Positions 36,870-48,653 of a stretch of DNA of 64,000 bases are shown here, one piece after another (position 1 is the first letter of the stretch; each line of letters starts with the position of its first letter). The DNA is from Hevea brasiliensis (Eukaryota > Streptophyta > Magnoliopsida > Malpighiales > Euphorbiaceae). The position numbers and the translations under genes are program-made. Below the pieces are notes generated by a model. The model was not told the DNA's origin. It saw only the letters and a program-made list of their open reading frames with translations, and did no database searches. The DNA is taken from assembly GCF_030052815.1 (NCBI RefSeq), contig NC_079493.1:63736691-63800690 (forward strand), given 5' to 3'.

Positions 36870-38053
36870 AGTGCCTTGAGTGCCTGTTGGACTACCTCTA
36901 CCCCTGCCTCTACCTCTGCTAGGTGGTTGTGAACCTCTGGTGGCAGGATACTGAACTAACCCTTCAGCAGTAATAGGAGGTGGCCCAACTCTACGGGCAC
37001 TGGTGCAGTCTTTGGCAAAGTGTCCTGTGTCTCTAAAGTTATAATAGGCTCCTATGGCCTTGTAGCATACCCCACCATGGCTTCTACCACAAGTTTCACA
37101 TTGATAGGGAGGGTAAGAACTTCTGGTACTCTGCTTACCAGATGGAGGAGGTTTCTATCTTGAATATCTTCACCTATCAGACTTTTTATCACCTCTGTTG
37201 TGTCCCCCAAAGTCTTCCTCTTCCCAAAGAGGACCACCGAACTCTGATCTACTGACTTCTCCTCTTTCTCTTTTTCTGTCTTCTCTAATTTCTTTTTCTC
37301 TGGGGCCTCTTCTGACTCAATTCTCTCTAATTCTAGTGCTTGGGAAATAAGCTCAGAGAAGTTATTATGTTTGAATCTGACCACTTGTAATCTGATACTA
37401 GGCTTCAAGCCGGTTTCAAACCTCTTACATCTTTTCCTGCTGATAGCGAGGAGACTTCCAGCATAGTGGCTCAGGCGGGAAAATTCCCTTTCATATTCTG
37501 CCACTGACCTACTTCCCTGTTTCAGACTTAAGAACTCCTATAGCTTCTAGTTCACATAAGCATCTGGGAAATATTTTTGTCTGAACTCTTACAGAAAGTC
37601 ATCCCAGGTTAGTACTGGGGGTTCCACTAAACTATGAGGAATTGTTTTCCACCAGTCACATGCGTCTCCCAGTAGTAGTGACACTGAATACTCAAATTTG
37701 AGCTCCTTTGTATAATGTAGTTTCTTGAACACCCTATCTATTCTCTCTAACCATTATTCTACCTCTAGAGGATCGACTGTCCCCTTGAACTCGGTAGCCC
37801 CATATTTAATCAGCTTATCATACTGCCTAGCTAAAGACTGTGGTTGTACCACTGGTGTCTGTAGTGGGACTTGAGTAGGCATGTTACTAGCCATCTGTTG
37901 GAACATTGCAGCCATCTGCTGAGTGAACTGAGCAGGGAACTATGGTATTGAGGGGGCTGGTGCTACTGATCTACTCACATTGTGTAGGGCTGGGGCATCC
38001 CCTTATACCTCAGCCTCTATTGATTGATCGACTGAACGATCCCCTTCTTCCAT
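36870..38053 (-). pseudogene. Tekay gag
   Basis: The ATG at 38053 gives MEEGDRSVDQ and then a stop near 38003. Later frames contain QSLARQYDKLIKYGA, FKKLHYTKELKFEYS, WDDFLxEFRQKYFP and EYEREFSRLSHYA, the conserved capsid region. The long frame 37504-37052 runs into a Lys/Glu-rich stretch. The zinc knuckle (about 36995-37100) is damaged: the first Cys pair of CxxC reads YNF, while GHFAKDC is kept. At least five in-frame stops are present. Confidence 0.87.
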
Positions 38054-38222
38054 AGTCGATTTGAGGATCTTAGATCTCCTAAATAAATAACATAAGGAGA
38101 TTTCCTCCAGTTAGTGCATATTTATAATGTAATGTACTGTATGTATTAAACAATGACATTGAGCAATTGTACGATGAAGAAAGAATATTCAAATTACAGG
38201 TGAAAACAGAATTTAAAAACTA

Positions 38223-38234
38223 GCTTTGATACCA
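38223..38234 (-). other. Primer binding site of the Tekay element
   Basis: The minus strand reads TGGTATCAAAGC, one base from the canonical initiator tRNA-Met site (TGGTATCAGAGC), separated from the LTR by TGTTTTAG. Confidence 0.9.
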
Positions 38235-38242
38235 CTAAAACA

Positions 38243-41200
38243 TGTCACACCCTACCCCTCTATAAGGCATGGCATGATCCCGTAGTATACCTAATGGGTT
38301 ACCAAACTTCGCCTACTGATAACCCATTAAATACACTACAAGGGATTTTAAACATTTTCTTACTTCTTTTTGTAGTGATGAGCACTATTGACAGGTGTTA
38401 AAATTTATTTTAACTGAAGTGAAACTAAATAACACATTTGAAGTATTAATAATTTCTGTAAAAATTTCAGCAGAGTGCCATCTGTATTTTGAATAAAACA
38501 GTTCTTCAAAAACCTGTAAAAAAGCACTTCCAATATATTTCTACAATCCCAAACTCCAATAAATTTGTTCAACACAATAAATTTCTCAACATTGTCAACT
38601 TAGTTCAACAATCAATTTTCCAGTGTTTCCAAAAGCTGAGATAAAGGAAATATGTCATAATATTTTTTCAAGCCAAAATAATTTTCAATTTTAGTTTACA
38701 ACTGCTCAAGACCAAGTACAATATATACATATAGTGCACATACATTACAATAAAAACAACAAAATATGGTATACTCAATATTCCCGGTGAAATCTCAAAA
38801 TGTAGCACAAACAGCTTACTCTGCTGCTCTGCCTGTCTGTCTACCTGCGATAGTAATGAAAAAGCTATCGCTGAGCCAATGTCTCAGTAGTGCACAACAT
38901 TAAGAAAATGCATTTTAAAATCATAAACCATAAATCATATGAATTGTGGACACTTAAAATCATAGTTAAATTCAAAAGACAGAGAATGTCATAAAGAATT
39001 TAAACTCCATTTCACAATATCACAATAAATGTCAATAAATCACACACACAGCTTAATCATGATTCCATAGTCCAATTCGTCCCAAAAGCCGATGGCTAAT
39101 GAGGAATAACATAGCTAGGTAGCAATAATATGAGTTCTCATCCTATTTGTCCTCAACAGGCACACACCTCAACACTTCAGCCAGAGAGGGAATTCAAAGT
39201 CAATTCGTCCCACTTGACAAGCTAGCAAGGAATTTAATCAATATACATGATAGCTGTGGTTTCAAACCATTTACAATGCTTTTCAAGAAATAAGTATCCA
39301 TTAAATATCATTCAAAAAAATTTTCACAATTTAAACAAAAACAGACAAATTGTCATAATTTATTTCAATTGAAAATTTAAAAGAAATAACCGTTGTGCAC
39401 AAACTTCTGATAAATACCTCTTGGCCCTGACTCAGTGTTTTCTTCCCCTTCCCTGAGTCTTTGCTAACTGAAACACACAATTTGAAGTGTTTCAGTACTC
39501 ATTTAAATTGTCTCTAATAATATGGTTTAATAATTAATTTATGTAATTCTATTATTTTCCTTAGTCAACCTAAAATGCTGACTCTCGATGCACTCTAAGT
39601 GAATTAGGTTTAATGTTACCAATATGTCACATTTTGCATTTCAATATTCTACCATTATAGTGCAATTTACCATTTTTACAAGTTGGCATTCATTTCTAAA
39701 TTATTTCAAGCATCATTGTATGTAAATGTCAAGTTCTCAATTTTTGTGTGCTAGATTGGTCTAGCTTAAAGTCCTATTTCTCTTGGTTTTAAGCTTCGTC
39801 AAAGAAGAAAATTGTACCTCTATGTCTTATTGCACTCGGGCAAAATTTCAGGTTATTCGAGTTGTATAGACCAAGATATGGTCAATTTACTAAAGCTGGA
39901 CAGATTGCACTAAAATGGCAATTTTAGGTCATTTCTAGTTCTGGCAGTTTTTATACCCAAAATTGTGAAAGCTATTTGACTTGCTTATGGTCATTTCTGG
40001 GTTTTGGTGTCTTTATAGGAGTTGTAGCTATATCTCTAATCTATTCATGGTAAAAATTTCAGGTCATTTGGACTTGTTTTGAGTGAGTTACGGCCAAAAA
40101 ACTAACTACTGCCCAAATGGTCAATTTTTAGGTTTTCAAGTCACTAATCTGGATTTGATCATTTTTCAAGTCACTTTCTAGACAGAATTTAGATAGGCTT
40201 TCTTCATGAAAGTTGGCACATTTTTTGCCTAGCTTTACCTCCAATTGGCCTTATACCAATTGGAGCCACACACTTAGGGTTATAGGTCCATTTGCACACT
40301 GCCCTCTACATGTTTTTCAAACACCAAACCAAACACATGTTTACCAATTACATCTTCACTTCCACACAACATTCTGCATTTGGCACTAACCAAAACCATT
40401 CAATTTTCTACATTATAGGTCAACTTGGATAGAATATAACCACTTCAAAATACACCAAATGCAATCACAATTTACAAGGTTCAATCCCAACAATATATAC
40501 ACATAAATACTTTTAATTATCACACAAACTTCCATCATCAAATTACATACCTATCACTACTATTCCACACACATATATGCTGTCATTTTTTTGTACAATA
40601 TTTCAAGAACATTTCATGAATTTGAACCTTACCAATTTCCATTTTTAGGCTGCCCAAAAATTACACATACACATCAACTTCCATTCTTACTTTTCAAGCT
40701 TACAAATCAAACTTTATACATGAAAACCAACTCCAATACATTTAAACACTTAATTTAACATCTCAAACAGCCATTTACATGTAAAGACAAGCTGTACATG
40801 ATGAAGTTCCATGCCTGCCAAAATGCTCCATCACCAATAATTCATCAAACCTCAAACTTCTTCCATAATTCAACTACCCACAACCTTAGTTACGCTTTTA
40901 ATGAAACAAGAATTGAAATTAACCACTTACCTCTTTTAGACTTCTTCAAAACTCCACCAAAACTTATCTTTCTTGCTCCATGTATGCTGCCCAAGGTGTG
41001 TAGACAAGGTTTAGTGAAGGAACCTAGTGAAAAAGATGGCTAAATCAATGGTGGACTTAAGATTGATGGTGGACAAAGAATGGAGGATTCCATGGGCGAA
41101 GGAATTCGGCAAAGGTGAATTTGTGAGGCAGAAGAGAGCAAATGATCTTACACCTGTCCCACTTCAATCTTTAGGTGTCCCAAATATGATTTTAGTGGAG

Positions 41201-41810
41201 CACTAGTGCAGTATATTGGTTATTTATTCCAAAGTTTCCAAATTCCCACATTTACATCATTTCTTTGACTATTTAATTTATGTACCACCATTTTAATTTT
41301 CATGATATTTTCAAGGTTTAATATCATTTATTTTTAATGGACATTTAGGTCAAAAGGAAACTCGGGGTGTCAAATGACCACAATGCCCTATTCGTTGCAT
41401 TCCCAATTTTTCAAGAATAAATCAGTTTTATCGTTTTTCGATTTCTCGTTTTTTTTTATACTAATTAATTAATTTTTCTTTGATATTTCTAATGACATTT
41501 ATACTTCAATAAATCTTTAATTATGTCTCGAAACTAAATTTTGAGGGTTCTCTGTAGTCCTGGGGTTGGCTATTGCCTGCGCCGTAACATCCCCGTGCGG
41601 TCACCCATCGCTGCAGTGCTGGCTCGTTTAACTTAGTTTCATTTCATTGCTATTATTTTTCCTTTGTTTTTCTTGTATTTTCTTTTCTTGTATTTCATTA
41701 TTTTATGTCTCCTCACTAAAATTTAAAATTAGTTCTAGGCATCCTAATTGTCCCGCATGCATAATCGTCACCTAAACAAGAAACACACTACCGAACATAG
41801 GGGTGTTACA
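38243..41810 (-). repeat. 5' LTR of the Tekay element
   Basis: 3568 bp, collinear with 29798-33362. H2 is a perfect GCGATAG (38847-38853) with CTATCGC (38865-38871). The end nearest 41760 departs sharply from the partner LTR (CCTAAACAAGAAACAC instead of CCGGAATAGTAGAACGC), as does a patch near 41390-41420. Confidence 0.92.
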
Positions 41811-42425
41811 ATAGGAATTTGGACATCCTCTTCCATTTCCAGGATAACAAAATCAACAGGAATGAAGAATTTTCCTACCTTGATGAGGATGTTTTCTAAG
41901 ATGCCAATCGAGTACTTGACATACTGATCAGCCAATTGCAGTGAAATTGTTATGGGTTTGAGCTCCCCTACATCTCGTTTTTTACATATTGATAGATGCA
42001 TTAGACTCACACTTGCACCTAGATCATAGAGTGCCTTGTCTATATTCATGTTGCCAAAAAAACAAGGTATGGAGAAACTTGCTGGATCCTTAAGCTTTAG
42101 TGGCAGCTTATTTTGGAATATGGCACTGTATTCCTCTGTAAGAGCAATAGTCTAATAGTCTTCCAACCTTCTCTTCTTTGAAACAATTTCTTTAAGGAAC
42201 TTAGCGTAGGATGGCATCTAAGAAAGTGCTTCTGTGAAGGGAATATTAATGTAGAGTTTCTGTAAAACTTCTAAAAACTTTCCAAACTGCTTATCCAATT
42301 TAGCCTTTTGGAATCTCTAGGGAAAAGGTAGAGAAGGTTGATATGGCTCTGGTAACTTCTTTTTATTCTTTGTTTCCTCTTCCTGTTCCTTTTTAGCTTC
42401 TTCCTCCTTTTCCTCTATTTGGTTA
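41811..42425 (-). pseudogene. Athila gag-protease region
   Basis: Read leftwards from 42425: a Glu/Lys-rich stretch, then QPSLPFPxRFQKAKLDKQ and LYINIPFTEAL (the conserved end of Athila gag/protease linker), then the protease with ALYDLGASVSLM, the intact Athila active site. The frame runs to VDFVILEMEEDVQIPI and is cut by the Tekay insertion at 41810, continuing at 29797 with ILGRPF. Three or more stops are present upstream of the active site. Confidence 0.87.
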
Positions 42426-45400
42426 TGTCACACCCTACCCTCCTGTAAGGCATAACATGATCCTCAGAGTGTACCTAATGAATTACCAACTCCTTCATCG
42501 ATAACCCATTAAATACACTACAAGGGATTTTAAAAACTTTTCTTACTTCTTTTACAGTGGTGAGTACTATTTACAGGTGATAAAAACATTTTTGAACTGA
42601 AATGATATAACTAACACATTTGAATTATATGGAATTTCTATAAAATTTTGGCAGAGTGCCATCTATATTTTGGATAAAATAGTTCTTCAAAACTCAAAAA
42701 GCACTTCAATATATATTTCCAAATCTCAACTCCAACATGTTTCTCAACACAACATATTTCTCAACTCAAATCCATAGTAATTTTTCAAAGACTGAGATAC
42801 AAGAAATATAATACAATTTTTTTTTTTACAAGTCAAAATAACTCATAATTTACTTTACAACTTTAATGTACAATTTTAATTTACAACTGCTCAAAACCAA
42901 GAACACTATATACATACAAAGGAACATACATTACAATATAAAATGCGTAATATGGTATACTCAATATACCCGATGATTTCTCAATGTAGTACTAGCATTT
43001 AGTTCATCGCTGTCACCGTTTCACTGTGATAAAGAATGAAAGCTATCACGAGTAAAATTTACTCGGTGCACAATAACAATTTGAAATGCGATATATAAAT
43101 CTTTTATTGGCTTCACAAATCAAATGATTCACAATTCCATTTCGCAATTTACAAAATTCATCTAACACAAATTTGATCAAATAACTGAGTAACACAATGT
43201 TGCCAATCGATAACATAATTTAGGCCATGACACAATTTTTTCCACACATGCCGTGTTGTACACCACGACAAGACACACTCACCCCAATAATCGAAATCAA
43301 TGAGGGAGGAAGCTAATAATAATGAGTACTCATCCACACTCACCTCGCATCGAAGTCAAAGAGGGAGGAACATAATCACACTCACCCCAGATTGATAAGT
43401 CAAAGAGGGAGGAATATATCAACAGTGTCATGCCAAATGTGAATCAAAATAATTTCAAATCACAATATTTCATACAAACCATAAATCACATTTTATCTAA
43501 AAATTTCCATTTGCAAGTTGGCAATACAATAAGTTCCAAATAATATTCCCAAAAACAAAGCAATCAAAAATTATTCATAAGTCATTTCTCCAAATAAATT
43601 TGCTAGTAAAAGCAGTGAATATAAAAGTATTGTGCACGGACACAATTTAAAACAAAACATACAAAATAATCATAATTTATTTCAATTGAAAAATTCAGAA
43701 GAAATAGCTATTGTGCACAAACACAATTTAAAATAATAACATAGAAATAATCATAATTTATTTCAATTGAAAAATTCAAAAGAAATACTTATTATGCACA
43801 AACCTCTGATAACTATCTCTTGGCTCTGACTGTTTCTTCCCTCCCTGAGTCTTTGCTAACTAAGAAACACAATTTGAAGTGTTTCAGTACTCATTTAAAC
43901 TGTCTCTAACGATAATGCTTGATAATTAATTCACTAAATTCATTTATTCGCTTAGTCAACCTACTATGTCGACCCTTGGTACATTCTAGGTAATTTAGGT
44001 TTTAATGTCATTAATATGTCACATTCGATAGTCTTTTAGGGTTGGTACATGTTACCAAATTCATTTCCGTGTATACTGCATTTTCTTGCGATTTGCTGGA
44101 TTCTGGGATACTAGTTTGACCTAGCTGGACCACCTAGTTCCCTCAGTTTTCGGGTTTCAATCAAAACTACAAACTTGTAGATCTATGTCTTATTGCACGC
44201 GGGGCAAAATTTCAGGTCATTCTGAGTTATGTAGACCAAGTTATGGTCATTTTACTATTGCTGGTCAAATTGCGCCAAAATTGGTCACTTTAGGTCACTT
44301 TAGGTTCGGCCAGTTTTTGGACCCAAACTTGTGCAAGCTGTTTGACTTACTTATGGTCATTTCTGGGCTTTGATGTCTTCATAAGACTTGTAGATATGGA
44401 TCTTAAATATTTATGGTTAAAATTTCAGGTCAATTGGACCTGTTTTGAGTGAGTTATGGCCTAAACACTAACTCCTACCCAAATGGTCAATTTTCAGGTC
44501 TCATTTGCACTTAATCCGGATTTGGTCATTTTTCAAGCTACCTTGAAAACAGAATTTTGGCAAGCTTCCTTCATGAAAGTTGGCACATTTTGTGCCTAGT
44601 TTCACCTTCAATTGGTCTCATATCAATTGGAGCCACACACTTAAAGTTATAGGCCTAAAACTCAAACTGCCTTATTGAAATTCTTGCATACACATCAAGC
44701 ATCACTTTTAACACTCACCAAACTTAACATTCAAATCAATTCTGGTTGTACCACAATCTAAACATAATTCACAACACATTATAGGTCATTTTGGCAGCTT
44801 ACAATTACATTCAACATACACCAACAAGTGCAGAATTTTTCAATCCAATTTACAACAATTCAATCACCTTTTTATGCTCATTTACATGTCCCACTTCACA
44901 CCACCTTACACACACTCAAACTGCCATAACAACCAACACATTTTAACATCATTATTCCATAAACCAAGCATGAATTCCAGCATTCTTCAAGGGTTAGCAA
45001 ACTGCCACAATGGTACACTTACATTCCATTACTTTCCAAGCTTTAAATTTCATTTTACCTTTACATATACTAAGTATACATCACCTAAACAATTTCCTAC
45101 ACAATATATATTTAATCAATCATTTAATTCACCATTTACAAGAACAATTAAACTGCCTTCAAGGTGCTTCCATGGCTGCCAAAAGTGCACATTCCCATTC
45201 AACATCAAAACTCAAAAATTCCTCCATAAATCAAACACTCATAACATGCTTACAAACTTTAACAAAGCAATATTCAAAAACTCAAACTTACCTATAGATG
45301 AGACTTCTCAAATCTTCACTAAACTTCTTGATTTTGGTATCAAACTCTTCCTTGTGATGTGGGGATAAACTTTAATGAAGACAAGTGTGGGAAAAGATGG

Positions 45401-46169
45401 CTTGATCATGGAGTTGTAATGGTTTGAAGGTGGGTGGCCATGGGAGGGTTTGAAAGCTTTCATGCGGCAATGGAACTTTTAAATTGAAGAAGATGACTTG
45501 CAGATTGGTTAGTGGATTTACACCTGCCCATTGAGTATTTAATTTAATCCATAGTGGTCCACTCACCTTAATTAAACTATATTATATGTTTTAATTGATA
45601 ATTACACCATTTACTCTCCATTTTTGCTATTTACATTAGGTACCCCTAAATTAATTTTTCATTATATTTTCCAAGTGTAATATTATTTATTTTTAATGGA
45701 AATTTAGGTCAAAAGACAATTCGGGATGTCAAATGACCACAATGCCCCTGTTCGGGTTGCATTGCCGATTTTTTGGTAACACCGAGTTTTGTCCGTTTTT
45801 CGATTTCTCACTTTTCTTTGTACTAATTATTTAATTTTTCTTTGATATTTCTAATGATATTTATACTTCAATAAATATTTATTCAAGTCCTAAAAATATT
45901 TTCTAGGGTTCCCCGCGGTCCAGGGCTAGTCAACGGTCCACGCCGTGACTTCCCGGTGCGGTCATCCATCGCTAGGGTTCTCGGCTCGCTTAACTTAGTT
46001 GTATTTCTTTACTATTATTTTTCCTTTATTTTTCTTGTATTTTCTTTTCTTGTATTTCATTATTTAATGTCTCCTCACTCATATCGAAGTGTAGTTCTAG
46101 GCATTCTAGCTGTCCGGACAACACCTGTCACCTAATAAGAGAATGCACTACCGAACTTAGGGTGTTACA
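42426..46169 (-). repeat. 3' LTR of the gag-only element
   Basis: It starts TGTCACACCCTACCCTCC and ends AGGGTGTTACA, 3744 bp. It contains H3 TGGCA-GAG-TGCCA (42649-42661), the H1 core palindrome CGAGTAAAATTTACTCG (43049-43065) and H4 at 44606-44632. An antisense open frame (44874-45368, 164 codons) recurs in the partner LTR (51123-51605) but has no recognisable domain. Confidence 0.92.
43257..43430. repeat. GAGGGAGGA / ACTCACCCC module array in the LTR
   Basis: Three imperfect units alternate CACTCACCCC(A)-GATTGATAAGTCAAAGAGGGAGGAA-like blocks. The same array is at about 49510-49660, on the opposite strand at 55895-56065, and reduced at about 5400-5550. Confidence 0.6.
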
Positions 46170-46182
46170 ATTTCCCCTTAAA
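46170..46182 (-). other. Polypurine tract of the gag-only element
   Basis: The minus strand reads TAAGGGGAAATT just before the 3' LTR start TGTAACACC; shorter than in the complete element. Confidence 0.75.
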
Positions 46183-47300
46183 ATAAATTTCGCCCACGAA
46201 ATTTTTCCCAATAGCCATCTTACAATAGTCATACGCTTATTTTCTCCTTTCTATATGATCGTATAATCTTCTTTCTCGAATTTGTATAAGACTTTTAACA
46301 ATCTAATACAACATTTAATTTGTTTGTATAACACCAATCTTCTCTTACTATTGTCCTGCCTAATATTTCGATTCATGTCCTTCTCGAATGACCCTTGAGG
46401 TCATGTTAGAATAATTTATCTAATCATTGGTCCTCCTCGACCATTCTAGTCCATAGTGTTCCTCACATTCGTAACATTTCTTTGTTATATTTGAACCAAC
46501 TGCTCAATTTTTACTTCCATAACTCTTTTATCTCACAATATTCTATAACTTACTTCCTTTTGTACTCAACTATAACCTTCGATATTCTAACTTTTAAGTT
46601 TTAGATCCCTAAGTGGGATTTTCAAACTTATTTCTAACAATTAAATTCACATGGCATAACTATACTAAAACAGATGCCGTTGGCAACTATTCTTATCTAG
46701 GTGTACTATCTGCAGTACGTAGCTCTACACAATAATCTCAAGTCAAGATCAGAATCTGCAGCTTACAAAGATAAATATCAAGAACATTGCATAGTTACTA
46801 CGATACATCCCAATAGATCAAATTTTCCTATCTTTTATCCTTTTCGAATTCACTAATATCCCGAACTTATTATGATTACAATATCCATTAACAATTACTA
46901 ACAGGTCAACATCCTTGCCCTCATCTAGAGCAATTCCATTATCGTGATCTTACTTTTACGTCCTCTTGCCTTACATTAAGTAGGCTCGCCAATTAGCTTT
47001 ATAATTTATGGTGTGTTAGAAAATACTTTTCGCCAATAAACTCTTTCAAAACTAATTTCACTTATTATGACAATCCTTATTTTAAAGGGCTAATCACTAA
47101 TGCATCAAAATTTATTTCCCTATAAAGGAATAACAATATAACATATAGTTCTAACACTAAAATAAAAGTATGCAGACTTGTGTCAAACAATACATATATA
47201 TATATATATCTTAGTTACTATTTGAGAAAGTACCAAGAATAATATCAAAAGTCTAAGTCTCTTCTCTCGCCAGATAGCGTATACTCCACTGGAGCATCAC
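46183..47300 (-). other. Non-coding interior of the gag-only element
   Basis: No coding domain is visible. About 46420-46910 matches 1480-2000 of the first element in reverse. An (AT)n run lies near 47193-47209. The stretch 46910-47270 has no counterpart that I can identify elsewhere in the window. Confidence 0.6.
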
Positions 47301-48465
47301 CTGCTCGCCGATTCACAAGATTCGACTTCTAGGTGTACTACCCCTACCTCTACCTTTGCCTCTACTAAATGATGGTGAACTCTTTAGGGTAGAAACTTGG
47401 GTTGATCCCTTTGGTGTAGTAAATGATCCAGAACGACCTGGATTTAAACAATCCCTAGCAAAATGGCCAGCCTCCACGCTTAAAACATGCTCCTACCGCT
47501 TCTATAACATACCCCACTATGTGGTTTACCGAGTTTCACAAAGTCGATCCGACAATGCATTCCCGGGTTTCGTTGAGTTTGCCGATCGGATCGGTGGTTT
47601 CTCATTCAAAAGATCTATCTCTACTGACTTCTTACTATCTCTGTTGTATCCCCAAAGTTTTTCCTCTTTCCAAGAAGACCACTAGAACTCGTTTCACCGA
47701 CTTTCCCTCTTTTTCTGCGTTCTCTGATTTCTTTTTCACAAGAGCCGCTTCAAATTCAATTATTTCTAATTTTAGTGCTTGAGAAATAAGTTCAGAGAAG
47801 TTGTTATGTTTGAATCCGACCACTTGTAACTGATACTAGGCTTCAAGCCTGCTTTCAAACCTCTTACATCTCTCCCTCGTAGAAAGTAGACTTCTGATAA
47901 TGTCTCAAAGTGGAAAATTCCCTTTCATATTCAGCCACCGATCTACTCCTGCTTGCACTTAGGAACTCTTGCAGCTTCGATCTACATAAGCATCGTGACA
48001 TATTTTTGTCTCAATTCTCGAGAAAGTCACCTGTGTTAGCATCGCAGTTCTACCAAATCGTGGGGAATGGTTTTCCACCAATCATAAGCATCCTCAGAGC
48101 AAAGATACCGAGTATTCAAATCTGAGCTCCTCCAGGCAAGTGCTTTCTTGAATACCCTATCCATCCTTTCTAACCACTGCTCGCCTCTAGAGGATCTATC
48201 ATCCCCTTGAACTCAGAGCCCCATATTTCATCAATTTGTCATATTGTCTAGCGTAAGACCGTGGTTGTACCATTGGTGTCTGATTGGGGCTTGAGTAGGC
48301 ACATTACGCCATTTATTGGAACATTGCAACCATCTATCGAGCGAATCGAACAGGAATCATGCATCATGGGTGCCGGTGCCAACCATCGACATTATGTAGG
48401 GCTGGGGCATCCCCTTGCACCTCAGCCTCTATAGATTGATCGACTGAATGATCACCCTCTTCCAT
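47300..48465 (-). pseudogene. gag remnant of the gag-only element
   Basis: The ATG at 48465 gives MEEGDHSVDQSIEAEVQGDAP, nearly the same as the gag start at 38053, followed by a frame break. The capsid region is recognisable in several frames. The open frame 47823-47635 (KHNNFSELISQALKLE and a Lys/Glu-rich tail) matches 37504-37052 of the complete element. The sequence ends with bases matching APVRVYAMRQREE, the gag-protease boundary (about 47265-47300), and stops there. Many small deletions make it uncodable. Confidence 0.83.
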
Positions 48466-48634
48466 AGTCAATGCGAGGATCTTAGACCTCCCGAACAATT
48501 AATATAAGGATATTTACTCTCGTTAGTGCATATTTATATTGTAATGTACTGTATGTATCAAACAATGATATTGAGCAGTTGTACTATGAAGAAAGAATAT
48601 TCAAATAACATGTGAAAATGAATTTAAAAACTTT

Positions 48635-48645
48635 GCTCGATACCA
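48635..48645 (-). other. Primer binding site of the gag-only element
   Basis: The minus strand reads TGGTATCGAGC, the initiator tRNA-Met site with one A missing, next to the usual TGTTTTAG spacer. Confidence 0.82.
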
Positions 48646-48653
48646 CTAAAACA

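Larger units (their letters stand above)
29798..41810 (-). mobile_element. Full-length Tekay/Del chromovirus (12.0 kb), decayed
   Basis: LTRs at 29798-33362 and 38243-41810 flank a 4.9 kb interior with primer site, gag, protease, RT, RNase H, integrase with chromodomain, and purine tract in the normal order for this lineage. The 5-bp duplication ATAGG is perfect (29793-29797 and 41811-41815). It interrupts the Athila protease just before its ILGRPF motif. The two LTRs differ by several percent by eye, so the insertion is not recent. gag-pol holds many stops and frameshifts. Confidence 0.95.

Noticed and set aside
44874..45368. 164-codon open frame, recurring as 160 codons at 51123-51605
   Set aside because: It lies antisense in the two LTRs of one element, so recurrence is automatic. 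The product is His/Thr/Asn/Phe-rich with no motif, and related LTRs (29798, 53182) do not keep the frame.
47193..47209. (AT)n microsatellite as a possible functional element
   Set aside because: A short dinucleotide run in decayed non-coding sequence; nothing ties it to a function.
47356..47685. 109-codon plus-strand open frame
   Set aside because: Mirror of the gag remnant on the minus strand, whose homology to 37052-37504 decides the real strand.
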